Source of the DNA: Torreya grandis
Taxonomy: Eukaryota > Streptophyta > Pinopsida > Cupressales > Taxaceae
Assembly (NCBI GenBank): GCA_037957365.1
Contig: JARHVA010000638.1
Location: forward strand, 1,849,001-1,913,000
Reading direction: 5' to 3'
DNA length: 64,000 nucleotides
The translations under genes and the position numbers were made by a program. This document shows, in pieces, positions 30,303-42,513 of this stretch. Position 1 is the stretch's first letter. Each line of letters starts with the position of its first letter. The notes under the pieces were generated by a model. It was not told the DNA's origin. It ran no database searches and saw only the letters and a program-made list of their open reading frames with translations.

Positions 30303-30408
30303 TATTATTAGCATACTTATTTAAGATCAGTGAAAATCTATATTATTAACACACTTATTTAAGATTAGTGAAAATCTATATTATTATCACACTTATTTAA
30401 GCTACAGA
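30231..30408 (+). repeat. Three-copy 38-base repeat at the broken end of element C
   Basis: The gag segment attattatcacacttatatatcaagatcagtgaaaatctat (quoted in pieces: attattatcacactta, agatcagtgaaaatctat) occurs once in gag. Two and a half further copies follow from 30303 to 30400, just where the last 68 bases of the C LTR should be. Confidence 0.8.
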
Positions 30409-30636
30409 TATGAAATGGAAAAACAAGGTAGATCATATAATATTCATAAATGAAGCATATCAAAATATGATAATACAAATAAAGGCACTTGCATATATAG
30501 GCAAGGTGAAATACTAAAATAGCTAAGCTGTCCCATGTGGGATAAAGCCTCACATAGGAAAAACTCATTACAAGAATAAATAGATAGATAAGACACTATA
30601 AAATGTGAAAAACCACATGAAATACATACTCTAACA
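30409..30636 (-). repeat. 3' LTR of element C, last 68 bases lost
   Basis: It matches 36531-36764, sharing for example cttgcatatata, gcaaggtgaaatactaaa and cacataggaaaaactcac. The - strand starts TGTTAGAGTATG after the PPT. The end missing here is replaced by copies of neighbouring gag sequence. Confidence 0.85.
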
Positions 30637-30650
30637 CCTCACCTCAAGTG
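30637..30650 (-). promoter_or_regulatory. Polypurine tract of element C
   Basis: The - strand reads cacttgaggtgagg directly before TGTTAGAG, the usual copia arrangement. Confidence 0.8.
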
Positions 30651-31059
30651 AAGCTAGGGGATAACAATAGCCAAAAAAAGAAATGAAATAGTGGCATATC
30701 TATAGTATGAGTCCTGATAACTATGATTGATAAGGTATTCATAGATATGTATCCATGAAATGAAGATGTAATATGTCCTACAAACACCCCCTAAGGACAA
30801 ATTTTGAAACCTCAAGCATGCCATGTAACTCAAGGAAATGAGATGATGCAAAAGGCTTCATGAAGATGTCTACAACTTATTACTAAGTTAGAATTTACTC
30901 TAAGCTAAGAACTCCATCACGAATATGCTATGAATGAATTACATATGTACCTCAATGTGATTGGTCTAATGATGCTCAACTAGGTTACGAGATATATGAA
31001 ATTGAATTTTGGTTATCACACCAAAGTATAGTGGGTGAATCCTACATGAAGCCAAACTC

Positions 31060-31500
31060 TATCAACAACTGACAAAGCCAAATAACTTTTTGACTTGTTA
31101 TAACTACTACCATGTAATCAACCTATATAGAGAAAAGTGGAAATAGCCTTTTATTTTTTGCACAACCAAACAATAGGTGAATAACCAAGATAAAAGATGT
31201 AGCCAGAAGTGGAATGTATGTTATCAAGAGAACCTATGCAATCTAAATCATTGTATCTAATCAACTGAATAGAACCCCTAGTGTAGTGTAATCCAAAATG
31301 AGTAGTGCCTCAAAGATATCTCAAAATTATCTTAGTATCTTGCCAATGTATGTCATGAGGATCATGTGTAAACATAGATATAAACACAACTGTAAATGAA
31401 AGATCAGGGTGAGTATGGGTAAAATGCATAAGACTCCAAACCATCTACCTATACAATGTATGATCACAAAGTGGAGTAGTGCAAAAGGTAGTGAGAGTCA
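31060..31500 (-). pseudogene. Copia RNase H region of element C
   Basis: The - strand frame, read through stops, gives MHFTHTHPDLSFTVV, HWQDTKIILRYL, GTTHFGLHYTRGSIQLI, then SLDNIHSTSGYIFYLG, SPIVWLCKK and KAIST. These match the tail of copia reverse transcriptase (TRPDI...HW...ILRYL) and the start of RNase H (YTDSDWAG..D.R.STSGY). The aspartates of the D-S-D strip are altered (YNDLDCIG) and stops occur after RYL and LCKK. RNase H removes the RNA strand during reverse transcription; this one is inactive. Confidence 0.8.
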
Positions 31501-31689
31501 CTCTAGACTAAAAAAGAGGACTTAGATTCAAATCAACCATGCCAAAATGTTGAAGTAGATCAAGTGTGTACTTATGCTAACTTAAATAGATTCATGTATC
31601 TGACTATGAAATTTATAAACCAAGGAAGAAATGCAAAAGGTAAATATTTATCATGTTGAACTATGCTAAAAGTACCTATTGAATAGTCT

Positions 31690-32200
31690 AAATCTATGAT
31701 GAGGAGCTACCTATGAGAAGCAGATCATCCACATACAAGACCAAAATAACAATGTCTCCCCATGCACTGAATATACACTGTGGGATCAAAGTGGTAGTGA
31801 AAAAATCTGGTAAAGAAAATAAATAAATCCATCTTCTCATACCAATCATGAGGGGCTTGTTTGAGATCATAAAGAGACCTCTTAAGTCTAAAAATAAAAG
31901 AATAATCGTGAACAAACCCAACAGGCTATTCCATATAGATTTCCTCATGAAATTATCCATGCAAGAAAGTACTCTTAGCATCCATCTAATATACTAGCCA
32001 ATTCTGTGATGCATCAAGATAAATTACAAGGAAAATATAATCCATCTTGGAAATGAGCACAAAAATCTCATAATGGTCAATTCCTTTGACTTACAAGAAT
32101 CCCTCTACAACAAGATGTGCCTTATACTTGTCAATGGATCCATCAACTACATAATTGGTGTGGTACAACATTTTCACCTAACCAAATTTCTTCCCTTAGG
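31690..32200 (-). pseudogene. Copia reverse transcriptase of element C
   Basis: Successive - strand pieces read KGIDHYEIFVLISKMDYI, MDAKSTFLHG, EEIYMEQPVGFV, LKRSLYDLKQAPHDWYEKM and ILVLYVDDLLLIG. These are the copia RT landmarks, including the catalytic YVDD box near 31720. The pieces fall in two frames, with stops before and after the FLHG block, so at least one frameshift and several nonsense changes are present. This is the only broadly preserved reverse transcriptase in the window. Confidence 0.85.
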
Positions 32201-32611
32201 AAGAGTGATCAAATCCTAAGTGTGATTCTTCATCAATGAAGAATAATCATCCATCATCACATCATCCCACTCTTTTATCCCATGAGCCTATGAAAAAGAT
32301 TGTGGATCCCTAGAGAATGCCTAACATAAAATTCTAGTACCTATAGAATGTGTACAGTGATGTCAAGTAGGTGGAAGATCTTGTATGAATGGTGCTACCT
32401 CATCAATTTTAGTATGAGCCCACCTAAGTATAATAACAACATTAGTGTGAATAAGATCCTCATCCTCTATGACCTTCTCAGGAATCTCCTAAATTGGCTC
32501 CTCAAAGAATGAATCCTCAAGAGGAGGTGAATCATGGAAATAAGAATAAGTAGTCATGGAAGAATATGAAGAGTCATGAGATGTGAAATGCTCATCAAAC
32601 TATACATGTGT

Positions 32612-33300
32612 TCAAAAATAAACATCATGAGTATTAGGGTCTAAAATATGATAAGCTCTCATGTCCTCGTAATACCCTATAAAGATCAAAAGATTGATCT
32701 TCTTTTCCAATGCTTTCATTTTATTCTTTGGTACAAACTCCCAATCAAAGCTCCCAAAGACTTGAAAAATTGAGACATCAAGCTTGGATCTAGACCAAGC
32801 ATCCTCTAGAGTCATATGCTCAAGTTCTAAATATGGTGTTCTATTCTAAATGTAGTTTGCATAATTAACTGCCTCTACCCAATAGATAGGAGGTAAATCC
32901 TATGAATGCATCATGTAATTAGCCATATCCTTCAAAGTTTGATTCTTCCTCTCTGCTAATCCATTATGTTGTATAGTATGTTCAACATAATGATGGTGAA
33001 TAATACCATGGAATGCTAAAAATTTAGTGAAATCTCAACTGAAGTACTCCCCCCCATTATCTATATGAAGTTTTTTGATGCAACTTGATGATTGTTTCTC
33101 AGCCAAAGCCTTAAAGACTTTGAAGTGAGAAAATACATCACTCTTGTACTTGAGTAAATGAACCCAAGTATGCCTTGAGAAATTATCAATGAAGGTAAGC
33201 ACATACTTAACTCCATTAAAATGAGTAGGAAAGACCATCAAATCGCTATGCACAAGATCAAGTGGTCGAAAAGATTTCATGGACATGCCCTTAAGAAATG
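32612..33300 (-). pseudogene. Copia integrase of element C
   Basis: Two open pieces survive. The first, 33035-33286, reads FRPLDLVHSDLM, VKYVLTFIDNFSRHTWVHLL and KLHIDNGGEYFS. It contains the first two catalytic aspartates of the DDE core (HSD and IDNGGEY). The second, 32612-32815, reads AWSRSKLDVSIFQVFGS and FIGYYEDMRAYHILDP, the C-terminal strip that follows the core. The stretch between them is shifted or stopped. Integrase joins cDNA to the chromosome; this copy is dead. Confidence 0.87.
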
Positions 33301-33559
33301 GATCCCAATGTTGTTTCCCTAATGAAAAACTAGGGAAGACTCCATCAAGTCATGAAACTATAGGAAAACCCTCTACCATACTGTGAGTTCTCAACTCCAA
33401 ATATCTATAGTTTAGGTGTCTAAATCTCTCATGCCAAAACTAGCTCTCAAAATCTACATGAGAAACTAAACACCTCACTAAAGGAGGAATATCATCAAAA
33501 CCCTCAAAATAGTAAATCCAAGAACTATGATCAATAACACCCTGTGTATTGAGTGTTTG

Positions 33560-33860
33560 TGGTTATAAAAAATCTCAAACTTTAGCACCCTTTGGTGTGA
33601 AAATCACTGTCTTGCCCTAACTAGAATGGCAAATATGACCACTAAAAGTAGATTGGTGGTGATGTCTAGAACATATAATGCATCATTGATGTAGCCAACA
33701 TATAGTTGTATGTCACCCTTCCCATTAATAGAAATGAAGGAAGAATATCCAACCTTAATGTTAGATTTGGAACTCAGACCAAGAGATACAAAGGACTCCT
33801 TGGTAGAAGTCATATGATGTGAAGCACCATGATCTAGAACCCAACTATCTGAAATAGGTA
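33560..33860 (-). pseudogene. Copia protease and following linker of element C
   Basis: The - strand reads SWVLDHGASHHMTSTKESF, then VGYSSFISINGKGDIQL and NDALYVLDITTNLL. This is the copia aspartic protease start, normally WxLDSGAS; here the serine after the catalytic Asp is His. The GAG-pre-integrase linker follows and ends in a frame break near 33604. Confidence 0.8.
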
Positions 33861-33979
33861 ACTATGATCTCCTGAAAATATTAAGTGCTTTCCCATGCTC
33901 ATGAGATGGATAAGGATTGGAGATAAATATCTTGTGTTTCCTAATGGCATCCTCTAAGGATCACATTCTTTTGAAACAT

Positions 33980-34781
33980 CTAGACTCTTCATGACCAGTT
34001 CCCCACAATAGAAGCAAGATAAGTTAGACTTATTCTTGGATTTGGGATGGTTTGGGTTTAGATGTAGAATTTTTAGTGGGATTAAGTGTATTTTGAGGTG
34101 GAGAAGGAGTTTTTTTCTTCTTACCCTTATATTGTCCCTTAGATTTAGGATGTGAGTCCACTAATGCTTTTTAAGAGGTGGAAGACTCAAGGAAAGATAA
34201 TTAGGATTCCTTCCTAGTGAGTCTCTCACAAAACAACTCTAAATTTGGCATTTTGAATGCGCTACCTAATGCATCCATACCAGATAAAAAGGTAAAAGCA
34301 AAGATTTAGAATGGACCACTCAACTTAGATAAGATTAAGTATCACACTCTTCATCTTTTTTATATCGACCACTCCCCTTCAACTATATCAATAAATGCTT
34401 AAACATTGTGAGATAGTCTACAATGGAAGCAAAGTCATCACTATTTAGTGAAGTAACATCCACTTCAAGGTGCATCGCTCTCAAGTTGTCTACTTTCCAA
34501 AATAACCCTTTTAACTTAGTCCACATTTTGAATGGAGAATCACACCCATCAAAAAGAAACAAGAGACTATCACTCACATACCCCCCAATCAAGCCTATGC
34601 ATTCTTTAAACTTACACTGATGTTTAAATTTTTTAAATTTCCATGTGAATTATGGTTGTGTTTCATTCATTAGGGACCATAATCCTTTGCATTTTATGAT
34701 TATTTACATTTGAGGTCTCTATGTGTAGTAATTGTGTGTATTCAAAGCCTCACAATGGTCAACACTAGAAGTAGAATCCAT
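33980..34781 (-). pseudogene. Copia gag of element C
   Basis: It starts at an ATG at 34781-34779 with MDSTSSVDHCEALNTHNYY, matching the copia Gag N-terminus. It continues with GGYVSDSLLFLFDGCDSP, MWTKLKGLF and DDFASIVDYLTMFKHLL (34383-34592). A zinc-knuckle relic near 34000 reads CFYCG, then GHEESRCFKRM one frame later, so a one-base shift splits the CCHC finger. Stops are also present near position 27 and after the N-terminal third. Confidence 0.8.
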
Positions 34782-36449
34782 GTTAACTAATCACCAAGAG
34801 CAGAAAGAATGCAAAGGGTGCACAAAATTGACATCGAGACAACCTCCCAAAAGATTGTATTATAGGACTCCTTGATTTTAGAACTTTATAAAATAGTGTA
34901 TTTTTACAATTTAATAACACCAATGGATATAGAATCAAAAAACACACACTTTAAAAAAAAATAGATCTCAAATCTAAGTTATGGTTCAAAAGATATAGGT
35001 GTTATGATTTTATATAAAAATAGGTTAAAATAATTAAAAAATACTACAAACTAGTTTTAGTGACCAAAATTAAAATGAACATAGTTGTGCAACCACTTGT
35101 TGGAACCAAAAATTTTCCATTGACATCAAAAAGCCAATGGAAATGAAAAATAACTAGTTGGGTGACCCTTATCTGCATACAAGTGAGTTAGACTTCTTTT
35201 TAAGGCAAAAATTTAGCATTGCAAAAGTAGAAATGAATGGAAAAACTTGTTGTGAGAGGATAAAGATGGTTTTACTGTTGTTTTTGGCTCCAGATCTAAA
35301 CAAGAACTCCACAAACAGATCTAAGTCAATATAAAATTATCCAATGACAAATTTTCTTCAAATTTGATGAAATCTTTACAAGGAAAGATGATGCTAATGT
35401 AGAAAAGGATGTCCTACATAGTAGATTAGACCTTGCAGGTGGAAATTTAGATCTAGTTTTCAACATAGTAGTAGATAATTCAAGTAATAGAAATGATAAT
35501 GACAAATTTCAATAGAAAATCATGAGAATAATGTTAATGCCAAAGTTTTGGTTTTTTTTTAACTACCAACTGAAAAAGGTCAACACAGTGGTGAGGAAAC
35601 AACAAAAAATATGTAGAAGAATAACGTCAAATGCCTTACTCTAACAAATTTGAAAATGATGCCAATGTTGTTAATTTCAATGCTCTAATAGACCCTCCAA
35701 ATCTGAAATGCTTTAGCATGAGAATTCCAATGCCAATATCTACCTTAAATCTAAAATGCCACTAGTATATTGGTAGATTTGAGAGTCAAAGGCAATGCCA
35801 AAATTAATGCAACAGAAGTATGTAAGGCCAACACCAACACCCTTTATCTCTCCTCTACTAGAATGCCTCTCAACACTATGAGTTCCACTCCTTAAGTCTA
35901 GGTAGATACAAAAAGATCTCAACGCCTTGTACAATATGCCTCCTTTAGTAGTGGATATTAGTCAAAAAGAAGAATAGAAAAAAAACTCCAATGCCTATCA
36001 CAAAGCACCAAGATGAGGGAAAAAATCCACATATTTAGAAGTGCCTCATATAGATCTTCAATGCCTTTCTATAAAGAAGACTTTCAATGCATATCATTTA
36101 AAAACCAATTCAGTTTTGAAAAAATATAAGGAAGCTTAGCATAATAAATACATCAAAAGTGCTTCAATGCCAAGTTATGAGAAAGACAAACTACTACTCT
36201 TGATCTCTTAGCTTAAATCCAATGCCTAGCCTCTCTCAAATTTGATATGTCAAGCTTATTCTCTTTCACTACCTCAAAATAATGAAAAGGCTTCAAAATC
36301 TTTAAAAGCTCTAAAAAGAGGCACTAATATCTAATTATCCACATCTCTTCTATGCTTCCTCTCCGTGATAAGGGAAGAAGCACTAACAAGAGGGAAGTGG
36401 AATAAAATTATCTAAATTACAAGATAATGGATGGTTGCAACTTGTTCAA
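34782..36449 (-). other. Long leader of element C
   Basis: About 1.7 kb lies between PBS and gag, far longer than the usual copia leader of about 100-200 bases. The + strand is rich in the word aatgcc from 35530 to 36240, suggesting a diffuse internal repeat. No motif was seen. Confidence 0.55.
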
Positions 36450-36462
36450 GGATCTAGTACCA
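36450..36462 (-). promoter_or_regulatory. Primer-binding site of element C
   Basis: The - strand reads tggtactagatcc directly after the LTR end (ttcataaca). It resembles tggtatcagagcc with several changes, so the primer tRNA is uncertain. Confidence 0.6.
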
Positions 36463-36764
36463 TGTTATGAATGGTAAAGGCATTTCAACCCATGAATTTG
36501 AAGTATTGTAAATAAAATATCACAAGGAAGATGCAGATATGAAATACAAAAATAAGGAAAATCATATACTATTCATAAATGAAGCATATCAAAACATGCT
36601 ACTACAAACGAAGACACTTGCATATATATGCAAGGTGAAATACTAAACTAGCCAAGCTAGCCAATGTGGGATAAAACCTCACATAGGAAAAACTCACTAC
36701 AATATGAAATAGCTAGATAAGACACTAGCAAACATAGAAAACACGTGAAATATGTACTCTAACA
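36463..36764 (-). repeat. 5' LTR of element C (302 bases)
   Basis: On the - strand it starts TGTTAGAGTACATATTTC and ends CCATTCATAACA. It is homologous to 30409-30636 and followed on the + side by the aactc duplication. Confidence 0.85.
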
Positions 36765-37260
36765 AACTCAAGTAAGGGTCAAATGAGCCAATAAGTAAAT
36801 ATATGCTTTGGTAGAAAAATATACTAGCTAAAATGACAAATTTTATGGTAGACAATGAATTAAAAGATATATTAATACAAAGTTTGCTATCCCCATTCCA
36901 TGAATTTATCATGTTCAATAAATTAAAATATTTTGATGAGTTATGCAATACAATCAAATAAATCAAATTCAAGCTCATAGCTTTAAATGAGCTAATATAT
37001 GCACCAAATGTTCCATCTATTTTAACTATAAAGTTTTAAATAAAACCAAACTACAAGCTCAAATATAATGAAATAAAGAATGAAGAAAAAGTAACAATCA
37101 ATGTAATTTCAAAACCAACAAATAATATTTAGTTAATAGTTCTATCAAGGAGGAAATTTACAAGGTTACCACAAACTCCTAATGTTTTAATACATAAATT
37201 ACTTGATTAAAATCTCATCTCTCTTCCCACACCATTATGATATAACCAAGCCTCAACATG
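36765..37260 (+). pseudogene. gag of element D, C-terminal core fragment
   Basis: After element C the frame continues: SNEPISKYMLW, KNILAKMTNFMVDNELKD, LIQSLLSPFHEFIMFNKL and KYFDELCNTIK. It matches the second half of the gypsy Gag core, where a Q-x-x-NE strip is followed by Y..RW...A..M. Stops occur before the SNEP strip, after MLW and after TIK. Downstream pieces (ALNELIYAPNVPSI) are too decayed to assign. Confidence 0.65.
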
Positions 37261-37499
37261 AGGGCTTTGATAGTAATGCATATTGTCACTAACACATATG
37301 TATGGGGCATTCTATAAACAAGTGTTTCATGCTAAGGCATAAGATACAAGCTATTATCGATGATAATAGTATTGAGCTAATTACACCCACAAAAGAAGTT
37401 AGACCACATCAAAATGACAATGCAAAGCTTAAAATATTCAATAATCCATTTTCAAATCATCATACAATATAAAATACATACATTTCAAAGGTACATCAT

Positions 37500-37985
37500 G
37501 TGTATATTTCACATCCTCCTCCTAAGACACATGGGAATCCAATAGACATAATTATTAGTACATTTATAACAACATCAACACCATGTCCAATGATCACATT
37601 CAATGACAATGAAATCAATGATGATGATCTAGATAACCATGCTCTCTTTATTCAATCTTACATCAAAAACCAAGCTATACATAATGTCATGATTGAAAAT
37701 GGGTCAGGTGAAAATGCATTTACAATGAGATCCTTCGTAATCTTGGATACATAACAAGATTTATAACCAACATTAATAATAATCCAAGCATTCGATGGAC
37801 ATACACAAAACACTCTTGGCATATAATGCTACCTCTATAAATTGGTTTAGCAATAGTTTCTACTCCATTTCTAGTATTTACAAGCACATGGGTCTTCGAT
37901 ATGTTATTAAGACTGAGTATTACCATCAACATAACATAGATGCCTCAAATACATACATTATAATTAATTATTCAAAATTCAAGCA
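37500..37985 (+). pseudogene. Aspartic protease remnant of element D
   Basis: The frame at 37500-37752 reads ITFNDNEINDDDLDNHALF, then HNVMIENGSGENAFTMRSF. This matches the gypsy protease context LYI....G....VLIDNGSGLNV..L; the catalytic Asp of D-(S/T/N)-G appears as Glu (IENGSG). After a frame change near 37752 it reads IQAFDGHTQNTLGI, the flap-side AFDG strip. Further on VLPST and HRCLKYIH match the end of the domain, with many stops. No reverse transcriptase follows. Confidence 0.68.
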
Positions 37986-39380
37986 ATTCAATATGAGTAA
38001 CCTCTACAATAATTGGTAACTTCTCCTCCTCCCCAGCCACCACTGCAGTTAGTTGTGGCACCTATCCAAAAGCAAAGTAAGAAGTTAGTTATGGCACATG
38101 TTCAAGAGAATAATGCAGAATTACTTTTTTCACCTATACAAAATATTTTAAATAGATAGTTATAAAGAGAGTGGCACGTACTCCTAAATAATAATCTTTT
38201 TATCAAAAAGTTACTCAAGGTTCAAATAAATCTAAATATAATATAATGCATCTTAAGGTAGTACCTCAGATAGTTTAGTATGTTCCACAATTAACACACA
38301 CACACTAAGACCTTTTCTTACTATACAATAGACTCCACCAAGTTCTTCATCTTATTGAGTCATACATCTTGTAAAATATTATATGAATAATGATCAAGAT
38401 AATTAAATTACAACACCTTAGGCCTTTTCATATTTTGATTCGTCTACACGTAGCATATATCATTCATGAAAATTTAGACTCCACATCTATGATCCAAGCA
38501 CCCACTATTGCTCTCCCATTGATGAGATTATAGGCTAATTCCTTTCAAAAATATAAAAAATAATACAAAAATGCAAAAACATTCAAAATATTCTCAAAAA
38601 ATCAAAACTCAGGCCATGATCATGAAATGAGTTTCCAACTACTTATTTGCATATGTTATTTATCACTATTTAGTAGATAACATTTTATTTTACAAACACG
38701 CATACATTTCACAAGGTATATGAGTGAGATGTAATACATACATATTTACATGGATTCTAAGATGTTGGATTCATTTCTACGAGGTGACCATGCAATTTAT
38801 GAGAGCATATAATTATACAAGTTACATTATAAGCATGTTATATCTAACCTTTATACCATGTCAAGATACATATCTTATAAGTGTCTTGATAATTACTGAT
38901 ATCTTATATTTTTCTACATGAATATGTTATTTTAATATAATATGATATTGATACTTATGGATGGAAAAGACTAGTTTTCATTAGTTATATATTAATTTAA
39001 TGTTGTTTACTTTCTTGCATTATAGGCTAGACATTGTTTACTTATTGTGTGTGGACCTTATCCATTTATATAAAAATTTATTGAACATATTTAAAAGTTT
39101 TGTGCTTGGTATGTAGGGCATTTGAACATGTTTATTACTTTTAGCCCTTGGCCTTGTGTTTTTTATGACATTTGAACATGGCCCTTATTTATGACAATAT
39201 TAATGTCCTTGTGTCCCTTAACCTTGTTTTTATGATGTATTCATGTCCATTATATGACATTATGTGACATTGTGATATATGCTTGTTGAGTTGGATTAAT
39301 CATGCCATGATCTATATTATGCACTCTTTATCGTGTAGTTTAATTCAAATATGGTTATTTATTTCACGTTTCATTATTAT

Positions 39381-39383
<3 letters not shown>

Positions 39384-39475
<92 letters not shown>
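39384..39475. repeat. (TA)n microsatellite, ~46 units
   Basis: Uninterrupted ta run, preceded by five att units. Confidence 0.99.
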
Positions 39476-39479
<4 letters not shown>

Positions 39480-39615
39480 TGAAATTTTCATACCTCACAT
39501 TAAATATGTTATATTCATGCTTCAATGATAAATACATTACTATGATGACATACTCTCCACATGATGACATAATGCTACATGATTATATTTTTATCACATG
39601 ATATAGTTAACTTTT

Positions 39616-39660
39616 CTTTTGAGATGAGTGACTTATAAGCTACACCCCTCATCTCAAAAG
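39616..39660. repeat. Perfect 13-base inverted repeat with 19-base loop
   Basis: cttttgagatgag at 39616-39628 and ctcatctcaaaag at 39648-39660 are exact reverse complements and could form a hairpin in DNA or RNA. Confidence 0.85.
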
Positions 39661-40084
39661 AGGGCATCATAATGGGATTTTATAATATATCCAATCCTCT
39701 ATAAATATAAAAAAATCTGATTTGGGATAGAGTACAAGGTTAAAAGATACAAAATACAAGTTTTCAAATATTCAAAACAATGTAAAATCAGATTATAGAA
39801 TAGAGTATAGGTTTTTAAAGATTCAAAAATAAACAAAAATCAAACCCATGACAAATGTTGGCATATTGATAAAAATTTTAGGAGCATATGACATGCATAT
39901 GATCTCACTTTTTAAAGAATCAAAGTACATAATCATATACACATAAATGCATGTGCATGAGAAAATTCAAACTAATGCAAATTTCATAATACAGTTACAA
40001 TTGAACATATAGATACATGGAATTATATATCATTTTGGCATAGATTCAAGGGTCATGATGGTTATTCATGCTTGTATACACATA

Positions 40085-40375
40085 TTTAAAATTTATAAAG
40101 TTCAAAGGCATGATACTTTTTAATGCAAATTATTCAAAATTTAAAGTTACAGTTTTAAAATTCAAAAGGAATGACACTTGTTCATGCACAAATTTTCAAA
40201 ATTCAAAGGACATGATGTTTGTTCATCTACATTGTCAAAATTCAAAGTTATAATTTCAAATTTTAAAATGGCATGATACTTTTTCACATTTTCAAATATA
40301 GAATTTACAATTTCAAAATTCAAAGGACATGATGCTTGTTCACGCACACATTTTAAAATTTCAAAGTTGTATTTT
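40085..40375 (+). repeat. Minisatellite around ttcaaaggacatgatg
   Basis: Five degenerate copies of about 41-66 bases carry the core aaaggacatgatgcttgttca followed by tttcaaaattc-type runs, for example at 40195-40225 and 40320-40345. Confidence 0.75.
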
Positions 40376-40519
40376 TGAAGGCAAATAGATTTATTTCACT
40401 TAAAATCTATGAGCAATGCAATCATGATGGGAGAATATATATTATTCATTATATTTTGATCATACTAATAGAATCTATATTTTTCTATAGTGGTGTGATT
40501 CGGTATATTACAGGTAATG

Positions 40520-40660
40520 TACGTTTGAGTTTAGTGACACTTAACAAGGTTGGCATTACTTCTAGTGAACTCATTGTGAGGTTCCATTTTAAATTATGTT
40601 CAAGTCTAGTGACACTTAATGGCCTTGGCATAACCTATAGCTAGCTCATAATGGCTCCAC
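40520..40660 (+). repeat. Diverged two-copy tandem repeat
   Basis: Both halves read gtttNagtNtagtgacactta, then ttggcatNacNt and ctcatNNtggctcca, about 75 bases apart. Confidence 0.65.
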
Positions 40661-41087
40661 CTTTTTATAGTAGTACATTGGGTACTATTCCCCATTTATG
40701 AGAGTTGGTATATGCATATTTACAACTCAAGGTATTTTATTAGTTATTCAAATTTTGGACTTGATAACTCTTAATTCACCATTGGTTAAAATTATCCAAG
40801 TATTTCAAAAATGGGGCACAATTCTCCATCATCAATTATAGGTTACATGGTAATTTGTGTTCACCTACATATAGTTGTACTTATTCCTTGCTCTCCTTTT
40901 CTTTTTTAATTTTCAAAGCTCAAATTTTTAAATTTAAAAATGGAAAAATGACTACTTCATGTGTTATTTTAAGGTTTGTTAAATTTTAATACCATGAACA
41001 ATTGAGTCTCCTCTCAAATATAATTTTTTTTATACGCACTCATGTTCAATTATTTCTCCTTTAATCTAGTAATTATATTACTAGAAT

Positions 41088-41101
41088 AAAGGGAGGGAAA
41101 A
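41088..41101 (+). promoter_or_regulatory. Polypurine tract of element D
   Basis: aaagggagggaaaa lies directly before TGTAGACATATAAATC, the 3' LTR start. Confidence 0.8.
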
Positions 41102-42513
41102 TGTAGACATATAAATCTGGTCAAAGGTATTTTAAAATGCTAAATATTTGACATATCCTAAACCACATGAATTGCTCCCATAATATGACTCTTATCACCA
41201 TTATTTTAATCCATTATCAATATGTGGGTTCGACCTATTTTCTCATTAGTATTATAGGTAAATTACTAATTCAAATTCTCAAACTACTTAATATCACTGT
41301 CAAAATGTTTCTAGCTCAATACAGGTTTCCATGATATTTTAGGACAAGTCCACAGTTGGTGGGTTGGATTGTTTTCGTGCTCATGTACATGTAGAGTGGC
41401 TACATCTCATGCTAAATAACAACTAATTTCTAAATTTCAAATCAATATTTTGGGTCTTCTTATGCATTTCACAAAGTCAAATAAAAGAAATTATCAAAAA
41501 AAATGCTTATAAATAAATATTAAAGTTAATTCATTATCCCCATTTGAAATCACTTTGTTACTAGCTTACACACTCTTGCACATTGAGAAAATCTACCATA
41601 TTCTTTCCAAATTTAAGATCATTCACAATGAGCAATGATAATTGAGTGTAAAGCATCTCAAATCAAGTCAAAGTCTATATTCCCAAGTATCAAAGCCACA
41701 TTTCTAGCTACATTCATATAGTCAAGGATCAAATCTTCATAATCACTATAGGTGGGATAATTATGTGGGCTTGATTTTCCTTCTTAGAGTATTGGATACG
41801 TAGGCAATGGTTGATAATTTAGGCAGTGATTAAAGTTAGCTTAGACAATTACACGCCCCTCTTTTTTCAAGTTATCAAGCTTTCTAAGTTCCTTTAGGGT
41901 TTCAAAGACAAAATAAATAAAATAATAAATTATGTGCAACATAATTTGAATTGTAATATCTCAGCCTACTCAACAAACTCATGTACAATAATTATATTTT
42001 TTATCATAGTCAACTTGAATAAGTCTACTATTAATGAAATTAATCAGCTAATCCTACTATCCACCTACAATGATCCTATCCAATAATATTTTATAATCTT
42101 TATTATACCTTTCAATGTTAATATCATGATTTCTTTGTCTTTCTCTATCAATCACCAGTCATAGTCAATTGGGATAAGTCTGTGATTAATGAAATTGAGA
42201 AACCTACACCATAATCTAGCTAGGACAAAAATATCTAGGAGCAATTTCAAAGTGTGTTCCTAATCCCGAGCATGCAAGGTCACATCTTTTGCTAATTTCT
42301 ACTTGCAAACATCTATTATAGCGAACAAATATCCTAGTTTAAACTAAGTACATTTCTTCTTGTTGGTTTCATAAAATAGCAATTTTCCATATTTGTCAGC
42401 TTATAAAATCATAATTTTCTATTAATGTATATATTTAGCATTTTGATATCTATCTAATTTTATAGCTATTAACATCATTTCATTCTTTTTTTAATCAAAA
42501 CACAGGGTAAAAT
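41102..42513 (+). repeat. 3' LTR of element D
   Basis: It is uninterrupted, unlike the 5' copy, and gives the reference order of the LTR. It aligns with 14071-14687 and then with 26585-27370. The end is approximate because homology fades after aatcaaaacacagggtaaaa. Confidence 0.75.

Larger units (their letters stand above)
30303..36764 (-). mobile_element. Element C: decayed but domain-complete Ty1/copia element
   Basis: Read on the - strand it has a 5' LTR (36764-36463), a PBS, a long leader, gag, protease, integrase, reverse transcriptase and RNase H in copia order, a PPT and a 3' LTR (30636-30409, end replaced). aactc flanks both sides (30298-30302 and 36765-36769). Removing the element rejoins the gag frame of element D, which confirms insertion. 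Many stops and frameshifts disable every domain. Confidence 0.9.
38020..41087. other. 3' internal region of element D, no gene seen
   Basis: No RT, RNase H or integrase motif was found on either strand. The stretch holds a long (ta)n tract, a perfect inverted repeat, a minisatellite and an old two-copy repeat, listed separately. Confidence 0.55.

Noticed and set aside
39283..39570. Two overlapping open frames on opposite strands
   Set aside because: Both are translations of the (ta)n tract at 39384-39475.
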